Assembly (NCBI GenBank): GCA_024195265.1
Contig: JAJLRJ010000005.1
Coordinates: forward strand, 24,842,355 to 24,906,354
Direction: 5' to 3'
Length of the DNA: 64,000 nucleotides
DNA from: Dendrophyllia cribrosa
Taxonomy: Eukaryota; Cnidaria; Anthozoa; Scleractinia; Dendrophylliidae
The first letter of the stretch is position 1, and each line of letters begins with the position of its first letter. The position numbers and the translations under genes were made by a program. Positions 25,670-38,335 of the stretch are shown here, piece by piece. The notes below the pieces were generated by a model. It was not told the origin of the DNA and made no database searches. It saw only the letters and a list, made by a program, of their open reading frames with translations.

Positions 25670-28516
25670 TCAATGCGACCTGCAAAAGTACGAACCGCAA
25701 TCACAAGGGCAGGCTCTGCATATTGTGCCAGTAGGACACGGGCTGATCGCACACAATTGTATGTTGGGGCAATTCAAAGAGTGTTGACAACCATTGCAAA
25801 CACGCGGACCATCAATGGGAAGCTCTGTAATTAAACAAGAAATATAAAATAGGTCTCATGTTTTACATGAGACTAACATACATCATTTCTTTGCTTGCAA
25901 TTTAAAATTGGTTTTCTTAGTTTGCTAACACCAAATCTTGACCTATTTAAAGGTTATTTGTTTAGATTTGTATTTAATTTTAATTAATTTCTGCATGTGA
26001 TGCCCGTCTTGGTTGCATATACTTTCTTTTAAACCAAAGATGGATGTAGAGTCATCCATAATATCTGTTTGAATCTTTAAGATGGCTATAATATAGTCTG
26101 AGAAAATGGGGATATCTCAGTACTGTTGTTTTGTAATTGCAGAACGATTCTAAATTGCGCAAGGTAGAAAATAGAACAAACTGCATTGCTCGAGTTGTTG
26201 AAAGCTATGACATCTCAGAGCAAGTGTGAATTTAAAATAGAGCATTAAAAATAATTAATACGTATTACATCACACAATATAATGGCAAGCCTTTACTGGT
26301 CGATTCAGTAGGTGACAGAACTTGGCGTGAACGGAACAAAGCTATTACTGATAACGCTAAAGTATCCCAATTCCTAGAGGCAAATATCATCATTGCTGCG
26401 GATGGCTCAATTCGAGACTGTATCTCAGCTTGGGGTGGTGCAGTGTGGCACAGAAACAGAAAAACATTTCAGTGGTGTGAAGGAAGGCAGGGCAGGACCA
26501 GTTCTTTCCGGGTGGAATCTGAGGCTTATGAAGATGCTCTAATTTGGACGAGAAACTACACCACTGAGGAAGACAGAGTGGTCGTATTAACGGACTCATC
26601 GAGCCTTGTCACCAGACTGAAGTGTGGTCTTGTGAGAGAGCCCTGGGTAGAAATTATATGCAACATCAAGGCTGATTACCGCACAACATACATGCTTGGC
26701 CATGCAGGAATCTGGTATAGTGAGATACCAGCTGGCGGGTGCAGCAGAGCCTATCGGTCCAATGCAGTTTTATCCTGGCGACGTCAGAAACAGAATGAGA
26801 GAGGCAGTTAGAGAAAATCCGCCACCCAGAACTACGTGGTGGTCTCTCATCAGGATGGAGTCCGCAGACATCAAGCTTCGTCATGGCTCCAACCAAAGCA
26901 CACGAGGCAAAGCAACGAGGATATCACTCAGACGCTACTGGGAGTAATCTCCAATAACACATTCAAGGAAGTGCTTAGAGCGGCAACGACAACGACAACG
27001 ACATCACACAAGCATACACACGTATACACCTGATTTAAAAAAAAAGTTTCGGGTCAAAAGTTAAAACCATGAACGATACGATATGATATGATATGATCAG
27101 ACTTGGAAAAGACCGCTTAAAAGCCGATTGAAAAATGTAGGTATGGTCTCCAGAAAACTGTATCGAAACATCTTAATATGCCCAAACTCATCCTCTGAAA
27201 TTGTCAAAAAGGAATAGATTTTAAACATCAATAAATGGAATGTGAACAAGTTTTATTTACCTTCTTTCCAGAATTCCATTGTGTCGTATCGCTCATGTTT
27301 TATGTTTTTTTCCCGAGAACGTTTCTTCCACAAGTTGCATATGAAATGCTCATACTTAGTGGTTTTGTATATAGACAATATAAATTTATAATTCAGTAAG
27401 TCTTTATATAACTTTTGCCCGGATTTCACGTCATGTGTGTTATGACGAGATGTGTATGTGGCAGAAGCAGGAGCCCATTATATAGAGCGTGCAATTGCCG
27501 TATAATCGTGTCAAGGCGTTTTCACATACCTGTTTATATTTAGATCGGATTTTCCACTCCCACAGTAGCCCCGGTAATAAATCACAAGCTTCGCATACTT
27601 GATTATTAAACTTAGCATCATCAAGTCATTCAACAAAAAGAAGCAAAATTTCTGAGAGACGCATGGAATAGTGCGGGAAAAAAAAAGAAATCAAAAGCCT
27701 TTTTTTGACATAAACTGGTCTGTAAAAACGCTGTAACATAGGCTTAGTGTGAGAGTTTCACGCTCCGGATAACGAGCTCCTGGCGGAAGTTGATTGTATC
27801 ATGTTTTAACAGCTGTTTCTTCAAAGTTTCTTTAGATTCCATCTACGAAGATCAACTTGCACTTACCTAACTGAGACTCGAGCTGTGGAAATAAAAAGTA
27901 AACATATATAAAAGGTTTTGTTTCTGCAAAGCAGTTAAATTTACTTTGGGAACAGTTGTCTCTTGCACACCTTATGTACAAGCTGGCGAAATAGAAACCT
28001 CTGCAAAGAACTTCTCTATTTTTTAACGAAATCGAACATGCGAAAATAGAAACTTCTTCTGTCCTGATAAACTATTATCCCGTAATGGTCATAAATAAAC
28101 TTCAAGAACATTTCGGATTACCAAGCAGCAACGTTTGTATACGGAACGGCATTCAAGTTCCGCGGGTTTGGGATTTTTTTTAGCTACATGTATCCTACCC
28201 TCTTATTTTCGTCCCGATGAGAAACGACATCCCACAATAAAAGTTGCCTTGTGGTCATTGTTTTGTTTTCGTATGTCCAAAGGTCCTTTTTAAAAGGCTA
28301 AAAAGGCGAGTGGTGTATGCAGTGGTGCGGGGGACAATTTTTGTAGTTGACGTATGTTTTCCTTCTCGCTCGTCTACAGCATTTAAATTACGATTGAAGA
28401 AAAAGCCGGGAATTGCAGACAATGTAGAAAACAACTTTCGGAAAGACGGCAAGACATACCGGAGCAGCCAAAACACACGCCAAGGAGGCTAATATCAGAA
28501 TGACAGCAGTCTTCAT
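25670..28516 (-). CDS. Secreted cysteine-rich peptide, copy C (3 coding exons)
   Basis: The coding exons on the minus strand are 28460-28516, 27867-27882 (16 nt) and 25670-25824, 228 nt in frame. The signal peptide begins MKTAVILILASL. The cysteine exon keeps all ten Cys, with spacing C-x2-C-x5-C-x5-C-x4-C-x5-C-x2-C-x-C-x-C-x4-C; the third loop is one residue shorter than in A and B. Splice sites and the leader donor are intact. The TATA element is weaker (AATATA near 29003). The intron before the cysteine exon contains a LINE fragment at 26277-27000. Function unknown. Confidence 0.74.
26277..27000 (+). pseudogene. 5'-truncated LINE with RNase H domain
   Basis: Plus-strand coding remnants read as an RNase H domain: IIIAADGSIRD...AWGGAVW (first Asp), VESEAYEDAL (Glu), VVLTDSSSLV (second Asp) and a late GHAGI (His). 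This fits the C-terminal RNase H of I/ingi-group non-LTR retrotransposons. The 3' end has an ACAACG microsatellite tail. A 10-bp duplication ACATCACACA flanks it (26267-26276 and 27001-27010), and the uninterrupted site exists in unit B near 15635. It is a truncated retrotransposition product in an intron of gene C and is not expected to be expressed as a gene. Confidence 0.75.
27030..27820. other. Intronic stretch of cysteine-rich gene C
   Basis: AT-rich sequence matching parts of the long intron of gene B (near 15650 and 17170-17460). No gene supported. Confidence 0.55.
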
Positions 28517-29983
28517 CGCACCTACACAGGTAAATAGTTTGTCATTATAATTTTCATTTCACTTAAGTCATTGCATTTTTCCCCTCTTGCAAGTAGTAGT
28601 AATCTCAAAAAAACTTAGGAAACAATATTATTTTACATGTTTAGTGTTTTAAGAGATATCCTTTGGAACTCAGTCACCATGCAGTATCAACTGCATGAAG
28701 TTCTTGGTTTTGAAACTTCCCGGTAACCGTTCTTTAAACAGTTTGTCCTTACGCAGTTTGTCACAACCGTACCGATGAGATTGGACGTTGCAGCCTGATG
28801 GAACCAGTGTCGCATATGACGGGAAACCTTGCACCCCCAAAATTTCGATATGACTTAAATGATTTGCTGAGAAGTGAATAAAAAACCGTGCTAATTGCAA
28901 AATTTATACCTACCGGTTCAGAAACTTTGCTTGAGACCGTACTCCGTACTTCTGTAGCACTGACAATCTTGAATATACAGATGCCATGAACAGCACAATT
29001 AATATACCCTACTGGTGTTGTCAATATCATCATCTGTTGTTAAGATGACTAGGCAAAAAAATGAAAAACTTTTTATAGAAACAATTTCAGGTATTGTTCC
29101 AAATAACATGCCAAGAAATAAATATTAAGCTTATCAGTTACCCATTTCATGACGTGAACGAACATTTAAAATTAAAATTACCACTTCAACATCCTTCAAA
29201 GGTACATGTAAATTGATTCCATATTATTAATGTTTTCATAGTTAGTGTTATACATACCAAATGCATAGCGAAGACGTTTGCGTTTAGCAATTACTCCATA
29301 CTAACAGTTGCTGCAATCAAATGACTGCGCAAAACCACAGATACGGAAACATTATCGCGTAAACCGTTTTTATGCGCAAAATCTGTTGCGGAAGCAAAGT
29401 GTTGCTAAAAAATTGAGAAGAAATTGTTTCATTCATGAAATCATTTTTTTTTTCTCAACACATGCTGAGTGTATACAACAGCGGCGAAAAAAAAAATTGG
29501 AAAACATTAAAAATTCCAAACGCTTGCGCAGTAATCATCCTCGTTAATTTGCGGGGGTCTTTAATCATCATCTGCATGAAATCGTGTTCTATAATTTAGA
29601 GCGCATGGGCAACTTGATGTTGGAAATATTATATTAGATAAATTGGAAAGTCATTCCGCCTTTTTTCCTCCATGGCAGCAAAAAACGAATTTATGGCCAC
29701 TTGACTTGTTTTCTTACAAAAAGGAAGGGTGGGAAGTTACACTTCGAGTTAAAATCTGTAAACGAAAATGGGGAATAGAAAGTGACATCATATTCATCAA
29801 GTTTATTCCTTTTTCATTAAGGGTTTGACAATGTTACCTTTGAATCGTGTCCATGTGTTAATTACGGAAACCTCCAAGCGAAATAGGCCCGTCACCTGAC
29901 ATAACAAATGTCAAAATTTCTGAAAAGATATATGATGGATACCGCCTTAAAAGGTGTAGTTTACAATGGAAAGAACCTTCTAA

Positions 29984-30986
29984 GGGACTGTGCAATAATT
30001 ATCAGGAGAGGGGGGGGGGGGGGGGGGGGGTGGGGGGCGGGGGGCGGAAAATGGGCTTCAAGTAGGAAAATATTAGGTAATACCCCCCTTCAAAAGAACT
30101 AAATTTAGTTATTGCCCCCCCCCCCCCTGATCAGTCAGAAATTTTGTATGACCCCCCCCCCCTTCACACACTTTTTATATACAAATACCCAGCATTTTCT
30201 TAATATACACCCACCTGTTATATACAAATACACCCACTTATTATTGCTACGAGGTAATGTTTGTTCCAGACATGGATATACAGCAATACTACATGTTTAC
30301 TTGTTGGACATCCATATCTGGAACAAACATGACCTCGAAGCAGTGTTCGACAAAGCCATCCGATTCCACTTCTGAATCACTTCATTGCAAATCCGAGTTG
30401 CTTGCACTGGAACTCATTTCCTCGTTAACGTGCTCTTGGGTTTCTCGTGGGATGCAAGAATGATCACCACGAGCGTACTGGAGAACTCGTGCAACCAGTG
30501 CCATTTTACCTCACTGATCTTAAAGGTGGTCAGACATGAGGGGTCATGTAGCAGGGACATGTCGCAGCGACATGTAGCAGCGACAAATGTTTGTGTAGTA
30601 CACACTGAGGGACATGTAGCAGGGAGTGTAGCGGGGACATGTAGCAGAGAAAAAATCATAGCGCTTGCACACCGCATGAAAATGTCGCGGGGACATGTTG
30701 CAGCGACACGTCCCCTCGTGTGAACTTATACTATCATAATTGTGCAACACCAATCTTAGGGACATTTTGTCCCCGCGACATGTCTCACGGTGTTCAACTT
30801 GTTGAACTTCATGGGACACGTGAGAACACCACTTGAGTGAGAACTTGAAATAAAATGTAAAGCCCCCCTCCTCCTGAGTGACTTATTTTACTTTGAGCCC
30901 CCCCATCCTTGCTTTGATTTTACTTCATGCCCCCCCCCCCCCTCTGGTTTTCCGGCCCCCCCTCCTGATAATTATTGCACAGTCCC
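29984..30986. mobile_element. PIF/Harbinger-like inverted-repeat element (TAA duplication)
   Basis: The terminal inverted repeats GGGACTGTGCAATAATTATC... (29984) and its complement ending at 30986 extend about 25 bp. TAA flanks both sides (29981-29983 and 30987-30989). The interior has poly-G and poly-C tracts just inside the ends, an inner inverted pair (GTTCCAGACATGGATAT near 30263 with its complement near 30307), and repeated GACATGTAGCAGCGACA-type motifs at 30540-30790. No transposase is encoded, so it is non-autonomous. Confidence 0.7.
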
Positions 30987-31125
30987 TAAGCATTTTGACG
31001 ACGAAAAACAGTACCCCATTTCAAAAATCATGTGAGGTCATCAACCAAGACGATCGTTGATCACGTGATCGTTGGACCTAACAAGTCATTATGTTCATTC
31101 CCTTGAACATCATGACAGAAAAACG

Positions 31126-31420
31126 TTGTTCTATAAAATCAGTACTGCCCATAAGTGGGTTGAGACGTGTAACGCGCATTCACAGCTTCCGAATATTCAT
31201 TTTTTGCTTAGTACCATATTTGGAAACCCCTCGGTCCCTCGAGATTGGAAGTAAGTTGTTTTAGCGAATTGATTGGTTAATATTTTTTATCTTGATTTTC
31301 CAAATATGGCTGTAACAACTTCTTAGCAAATTGAATATTCGGAAGCTCGTTTTGAAGCGTACAAGAGACAGTTTCACGTTTAAACCCACTTATGGGTTTC
31401 TGATAAAATATAATGGGGTG
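31126..31420. repeat. Foldback element
   Basis: The arms include CCCATAAGTGGGTT (31147) with AACCCACTTATGGG (31382), AGCTTCCGAATATTCA (31184) with TGAATATTCGGAAGCT (31331), and CCATATTTGG with CCAAATATGG. The structure is a long imperfect hairpin of nearly 300 bp without coding capacity. Confidence 0.65.
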
Positions 31421-32163
31421 CTTTAATTTTTTTGCTGGGGATCTGGAATTTCTAAGTTCTCAATGCAGTAGACTGTTATTCAAAAATACTTTATTTTACA
31501 TGATTACAAAGTTACATGTGTATGTTAATCTGTTACAACGTATCCATTGGTGTAAATATTTCCAATGTTAATTTACTTAAAATTGTTCACTAGAATTGTT
31601 TGTATAATTTGCTTATATCTTCTGTTTCAATGCCAAAACTGTGTTATAAGAAGACAAACGACGTTTTGCGACGCCATTACATGTATATGCAATTTTCTCG
31701 ACGAAACTGGACTATTCGAGAAATGAGCGCCTACATTCCAAACCGACAATTCAATGCATCTTGCACTCTCGATTATAACAATCGCAAGGACAGGGTTTGC
31801 AAAGAAGGTTGGGGTCATCACAAGGAAAGCGGTCACATCCGTTTCCCCCGTATACAGGTAATGTGCAGTCTGGAGGCCATTTACACGATGTTATGCAACC
31901 GTCTGGTCTACTGAGCCCTGCAATTTGATAGACAAATAAATAAGTAGTAAATACGTACTAAAAGATATATCGATGGATAGACAGAAAGATAAATAAATAA
32001 ACACATTACAAATGTTCTTTTTTCTACTGTAAAAGTAAGCTGAGACATGAATGTAGTCTCAAAGCCTTGGAAGTTGATTTTGTATTATTGTGGGAGTTGC
32101 TAAATAGTATTTAGTTTTAATTTTTTTTAACGTTCAATGAAAGAAACTAAAACCGCGTCTTAC

Positions 32164-32519
32164 CTCGCTGAGTTTCAAGCTGTGAAAATAAAAATGAGTG
32201 AAAACAAGTGAACAGAAGAGGTTTGCAGCAATAACAGAAAAATAGATTTGAAAAATATAGGCTTTTTGTCTTTAAGGATTTCTTAAACAAAAAGTTTCTT
32301 AATTTACCTGTACATGTATGTACAATATTCCTTAAATACATTTCAAAAGATAAAAGCAGGCGAAATTAAAGCGCGCAGTCGACAGGATATTCATGCGAAG
32401 TAAAGTCTATATAAAGTCCGATCAACACTTAATGTAAACTACAAAAAGGCGGCATGACTTACCGGTCCGGCTGACACACAGGCCAAATAGGCTAAAATCA
32501 GAATAACAACCGTCTTCAT
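32164..32519 (-). pseudogene. Orphan cysteine-rich gene D: signal-peptide exon and microexon only
   Basis: The signal exon is 32463-32519 (begins MKTVVILILAYL, donor GTAAGT) and the 16-nt microexon is 32164-32179 (acceptor TTCACAG, donor GTAAGA). Both keep the exact lengths and splice signals seen in the complete copies. I find no cysteine exon between 32160 and 29300, where it should be on the minus strand. That interval holds an inverted-repeat element, a foldback and unassigned sequence. The gene has probably lost its last exon by deletion or replacement, unless it splices to a distant exon. Confidence 0.6.
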
Positions 32520-34076
32520 CGCACCTACACGAATTAAAAGAAAGACTGAGATAGTTCCTAAAGTATAAGCAACGTTATTATTACAAGATAAACTGTAAAT
32601 GCCATTTCAAAATCTTACTTAACTTGTTGATTTTTTTCTCTATGGCAAGTAATAAATTAAAAAAAAAATGCTGATAAGAGAATGTGAAACAGAAATACAG
32701 TCATACCTTCGCTCTACTGTTTTTTCAAGGACGGACACAATTCTGTAACGCTGACATGAATTTGCAGTCAGTCTATTGATATAGCTTGCTCATATGTTGT
32801 CAAAGTGAATTTATAAATAGATAAGATGACTTGGCGAAAACTCTGACATAAACTAATTAAGATGTCAATTAATGTCAATGCGTGAAAAATGGCCCTCAGA
32901 CACCTTACAAATATTCATTAGCACGTTTATAACGTAAATTCAACCAGGACAAATGTTCTGCAATTTTGCACCCGTCAACGCAGTTGTTATTCATATTTTC
33001 ATTCTTACATTTTCTATAAAATTAGTATTAAATTAAATTTAAATTTGTATTAATTTGCGCATGGCTAGGTAGCGCTTGCTGCTGTTGTCAATGTTGTTTC
33101 TGTTTTTAATTTAAGATATATGACTCAAAAGAGAATCTCTCATTATATTAACGACTGGTTCCCATATGCCATAGTCACCCGAACTACCTGAGATGTATCG
33201 TATTACCCCTAGCCAAAATTTTTTCAAATGGAAACACAGCTAATTATAAAGGCATCTTTCAGCAGCTTCCCACCAGTAGGCTTGCGAAACCAAAAAAGAG
33301 GTAAACTTCTGCTGGCGGTTCTTCCCTTGAGATTGCGAAAAAATTCTCGGTGAAAAGAACATTGCCGGCGGCACAGCTGTGGTACCCATGCGCTAACATA
33401 TACCGGCCAAAATATCTAGTAGGGTCTCTTGTCATTCCAGTTGAATTATGTTTCGAGCGTTATCCCTTAAACTAATCGCAGAGAGTAGTTTCATTACAGA
33501 AAATAAAAAGTTTCTTTGAAAGTTATGGGACGATAAATGCAAGAATTCTTTGGGAAGCGCGCAGTTTTACCGATAACATGGATAAAATCGACTATCGGTG
33601 ACATTATAAGAGTTCTTGATATTGTGCGAACAAGCCTTCCTTCAATGCGGAATGTATTGTCGCATATGAAATATTAAATTATCATGATTTTGTTTCCTGT
33701 AAACGAGAAAGAAAAGGCCTCGTTTTGACTTACGCACAATGTCACCTGATCCATTCGTTTCTGTAAGCACCCCAGTAGAATTACAATCACTCAAACAAAA
33801 ATAAGCAAACAGCAAACGAAAAGAAAGTTTCAATTTGAATGGTGACACCGTTTCATCCAAACTTACAATGTAAAGTGCGAGTCACATTGTATATACAGTA
33901 TAATATACAGTACCACACATATTTACTGATCATAGTGGCAATTCGTTACATCACTTGCAGACTTAATAATTAATTTAGTTTTCCTTTTACATTGTTGTGA
34001 AACTGACGAACTACTGATTTACAGATTGACTACTGCTTGTCTTACCAATACAGTTGACAACAAAAACTTCATCAAT

Positions 34077-36146
34077 TTAATTATGCGGCGGAACACATTT
34101 GTATGAAAAACAGTCACATTGACAGGGTACGCATTTAGTGGCAGTCAAATAGCATTCGGAACTCGCACACAAGTGGTCAACACGCGGACAACTTTCGTAG
34201 TAGTGACAACCATCGCACCCAGGTGGCTTATCTACAACCTCTGCAATGAAACAAGTAAAACAAACGTGTCACGTCACGTGCTTTGGGTGAAATTATAAAA
34301 CTATATTATTTTATTCTTTGCTTGCATTTTAGTATTTGTTTCGCACATTTTACGTTATTTTTGTCACCCCTAACTTTGACTCATTTAAATTTAAATTTAC
34401 TTTACTAGTTTCATGTGTGTAGTTTTATTCAGCAGTTGTTTTATCCAAAAAGAGATGCAATTTTTTTCTGTTTGTTTACGCACCCTTTGAAACAGAAGAT
34501 GGATACAAAGTGATCCGAAATATGTGTTTAAGTTTTGATAATAAGTAAGGATCATTTGTTTTCTAGAACGAAATTTTGGAGACGATAAGTTGACATTAAT
34601 TTGGTGGAGAAGAGGTTTGGAGAACTCTTATTAAGTAATGCTTCACATAAGAACTAATAGTAAACTTCATTGTCCTGCGGCATTGGCTCTTTCCCACATA
34701 GAAGATCTTTGATTTCAAGAATAGAGGAGGGGCTGATGGTTCATACAGAAAATCCATTTGCGTCAAATAAATTTTAGGAAATGTTCGTGCTTAACCAATC
34801 AGAATAGCAGAAGACAAAAGCTACTAATTTCAGTGCTTCTTTGATGAAGTTCCCCAAATACAATTTCTTTTAAAAATTGCATGTTGTGCTATATTGGGTC
34901 TCAAAATACTTGAAACCTTAAAAAAATTAGACTTAATGCACATTGAACCTTAACGTTTTAGCGGTTTTTGAGTCTAGACCAATGAGATCACTAGTTGTAA
35001 CAATGAAAAAAGTTGACATTCCATCGTGCATTGCCGTTCAGCACTATCCTTCTTATGCGGAATAGAAAAGTAACTGTCGGAAGGTATTTTGATTTAACGA
35101 ATTAAACGTACGTGTATTGAGTAGCTAAATACATGCTATCGTAGTCCGGCTTCAAAATTGACCTTTTATGTGCAATAAAAACCAATGGAGACAAAAACAA
35201 TTACATCTGACATTTTTGTAAATCTAAAAATACCAACGTTCACCTACCTACAAACTCGGACTGTGGAAATAAAAATAAATAAAAATAAGTAAAAATACAT
35301 CGGCTGTAGTTTTGCATTTGCAAAATAGTTGTTTACTTTGGAACAGGTATTTGCCCTGTGTACAGACGGGGGAAAAAACTGCCCAATTTTCTTAACGATA
35401 TGCCCAAAGCTATGTCAATCAGAACTTCATCTGTATTACTATATTATTTGTAATTTACATAATGAACTTGAGGCATTCTGAGGTTTTATTTTGACCACCG
35501 TCTGGTTAGCTCAGTTACTTTTCGTTACAGTCATTTCCATTACCGTCATCAAAGAAACTTCGTTCACAATTTTCATAGTTGTTTTATGTTCTGAAAAAAG
35601 AAAATTCCCTTTAGTGGCCACTGTTTTTCAACACATAATACCGACATTTCTGTTTGTGAATCATGTTAAGTTTAAAGAAGTGGAAATACAATGCATTTTA
35701 CCAGAGATGCATATTTAATTTCACAATTCAGTTTGATTACTTTCTGGGCACGTGTTTTTCATGGTGGGAAATGTTTATCATCTGACGGATTTTCGAGCAA
35801 GTGATTGGCACCTGATCACTAAACGGTGTAGAACTGCAGGTTTTGATTATCTTTCGTCCCTGAACGTGTACGGAGGAGAATGTGTCATCAGAGGAGCTCG
35901 TATATGAAAAGTCTTATAAAACTTATGCACGAATATTAATCCTTGTATGATATGGGAAATAAGCAGTCATCGATGTCCACCGGACATGGAATTTTTTTGC
36001 GATTCTTACTTTATTTGAATTTCCTTTTTCATCTAGACAATCAAGAGCGAAAAAAATACTATGATAATTTGCGAGACGGCAAGACTTACCGGAGCAGCTA
36101 ATGCACACTTCAAAGATGCCAAAATCAGAATAACAACAGTCTTCAT
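34077..36146 (-). CDS. Secreted cysteine-rich peptide, copy E (3 coding exons)
   Basis: The coding exons on the minus strand are 36090-36146, 35248-35260 (13 nt, one codon shorter than in the other copies but in the same phase) and 34077-34240, 234 nt in frame with a TAA stop. The signal peptide begins MKTVVILILASL. The cysteine exon has ten Cys spaced C-x2-C-x5-C-x6-C-x4-C-x6-C-x2-C-x-C-x-C-x4-C. Non-cysteine positions have diverged strongly from A-C while the cysteine frame stays fixed. This is the pattern expected of a secreted disulfide-rich peptide under selection on its loops. Function unknown. Confidence 0.75.
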
Positions 36147-36499
36147 CGCTCCTGCACAGGCAGAATAAACTCCCTTATAATTATAACTTTCATTTCACGT
36201 ATTTCACTGCAATTTTTCCTTCCAGCAAGCCGTAAACTTTATTGTTTACAGTAGTAATTGCCGTTTTTTCTCAAAAATGACTGTATCTTTTTAGTAAACG
36301 AGGAAAAATTGCAGCTCATAAAAACGAGCTCGAAAAATAACATTAGGTTATTCAATATGTTTTTTTGCAAGCGGATAAAACACACTAATACCCACCGATC
36401 AGAAACTTTGTTTGACTAAGTTACAGCTGTACTTTGTATCTCTGTGACACCAACATTGACGGATATCATCGTCAGCGACATTAATATGCATGTTTGCAT

Positions 36500-38329
36500 G
36501 TTGGTTCGTGATCGCAAGGACAATATTTATGGCTTATATGACTTGGCAAAAACCTTGTCAGCAGCTAATTAAAACTAGCTTATTGACCGGTTAACTGACG
36601 TCAACGAACATACTTAAGGCAAATAAGTTATTTATTGACTGATCATTGAAACTGAAACTGAAACAACCAGGAAATGATTAAGTATAAATCAGCATCCGTC
36701 AAAGTAAGGTTGTTTAATTATTTTTTCATCCCTTAATTTTTTTTAGTTTCTATCTCGATTGAGCTAAATTCTTTTGTACATCAAAGTTATTATGCTTTTT
36801 AGTTATTTCCACTTAAGCCTTTCTAAAGAACTGTGTTATAAATGTGAAAAAAGATAAAAACTTGACCATGGCTTCGTTTACCTTTTCATGTTACTTTATA
36901 TTGGCGACAAGTATACTTGACAACTAAAATCACACGGCGCACAGAACAAGCCATATAAAACTCTTTTTCCAATTAATATGCTCGGCTTTGCAAATTACAT
37001 GCGAAATAAACTTTGTTTTTTCTCCGATTTTTTTAAACCTTTCGGCGTGGCCCGCCAACAGCTTGAAGGATCTTGAAGGGAATAAAAAGAAGCCTGGTAA
37101 GGCATCTCTTTCCGATAATATGACTGTATATTAAAATAATAACTCTTAAACAGTTTGCTGAAATTTGTGAAGCCTTTATATAATCACAATTACATATAAA
37201 GTAATTATTTGTTATCGTTTTATAACTGTTATTCCAATTCCAATAGAGGTTTTGTACGGCAGCCATGTTGCATGGCAGGAACAATAGATTCTTTTCCGTA
37301 TGGGAAAGAATGTTCTTTCTAATGCAAAACATTTTTATTGTTCCTGCCATGCAACATGGCTGCCGTGCAAAACCTCTATTAAAGCCATTTTAAGAGAAAC
37401 GATACACATGCAATGATCGAACGGTTACAATAAACAAATTCGCGTCCTTTCGATTGCCAAATGATGCATGAAAGCTAATTTCTTGCTAATAATGGACATT
37501 TCAAAGACTCATTCATTTGATAGCAAGTTCTTCAGAATGAGGGATATTATAAATTTATTTTTGTCAAGTCATTCAATCGATTTTTGCAATGACCTTGACA
37601 ACACCAGATACACCATGTAAATGATATTGATTAATAAAACTGGAGTGTTCTTTTCAGTGCTGTGGTTTTTCAGAAGTAGGAGGGGCTTTAGACAAGGGTC
37701 AGTAATTCGAATAACAGTACCACGTGAGATAGCTACATCTTTTACTCGAAGAGAGGTGGACTAATATCATAAATTGCCCTGGTTTTGTTTTGACATTAAC
37801 AGCTAACCGATCTGTTCACGAAAATAGAAACATAAGTTGTCGTATCACATATTTGAATTTGCAGTTGAACTATAAGACTAGTAGTAATCACAGATTAAAA
37901 GAGTGCGTTCGACATGTTCGTTAACAACTGAAAGAAGTAGTATAGATGTCGATTTACGCCCTGCTACATGATTTTGTTCACCCTTAGCCGCCACTTAAAG
38001 GACAAATGAACCAAAAAATTTACATTTTTCTTTTAGTCCAATATTAATGCAATATGTTTAATGAGTACCAAGTAAACATATTCTGAAGTTTGAAACTAAT
38101 TGGACTTGGCATCGCAGAGATATTGGAAGTTGAAAAATGCGACTTTTTGGCCTTCATAATCGTAGAGCGATCGGGAAAATTGTCGGAAAGTGACGTCACT
38201 ATTGACCACCTCAAAACAGTCAAGGCTCGAAGTTGAAAACAATAGGTTTAATGAGCGAAAACAATGCATGCTTGCACGTGCGTTTCATATTTTAGTACAT
38301 TTCCTTGCCGTTCCCTGCAAAACAACAAC
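36500..38329. other. Upstream flank of copy E and Polinton left flank
   Basis: The part 36680-36990 resembles 13130-13400 in unit A. A hairpin lies at 37242-37379. The rest shows no supported gene up to the target duplication of the Polinton at 38330. Confidence 0.5.
37242..37379. repeat. 138-bp hairpin element
   Basis: AATAGAGGTTTTG-ACGGCAGCCATGTTGCATGGCAGGAACAAT is mirrored by its complement at the other end, with a loop of about 50 bases. It could be a miniature inverted-repeat element. Confidence 0.7.
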
Positions 38330-38335
38330 GTCAAA
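38330..38335. repeat. Polinton target-site duplication, left
   Basis: GTCAAA directly before the left inverted repeat; identical to 55286-55291. Confidence 0.9.

Larger units (their letters stand above)
24686..29350. repeat. Segmental duplication unit C
   Basis: Third unit of the tandem block, starting with the same sequence as unit A at 5895 and carrying cysteine-rich gene C. It is more diverged than A and B are from each other, and it carries a private LINE insertion. Confidence 0.7.

Noticed and set aside
30530..30800. Spaced repeats of GACATGTAGCAGCGACA considered as a CRISPR-like array
   Set aside because: Repeat length and spacing are irregular, they lie inside a TAA-flanked eukaryotic element, and there are no cas genes.
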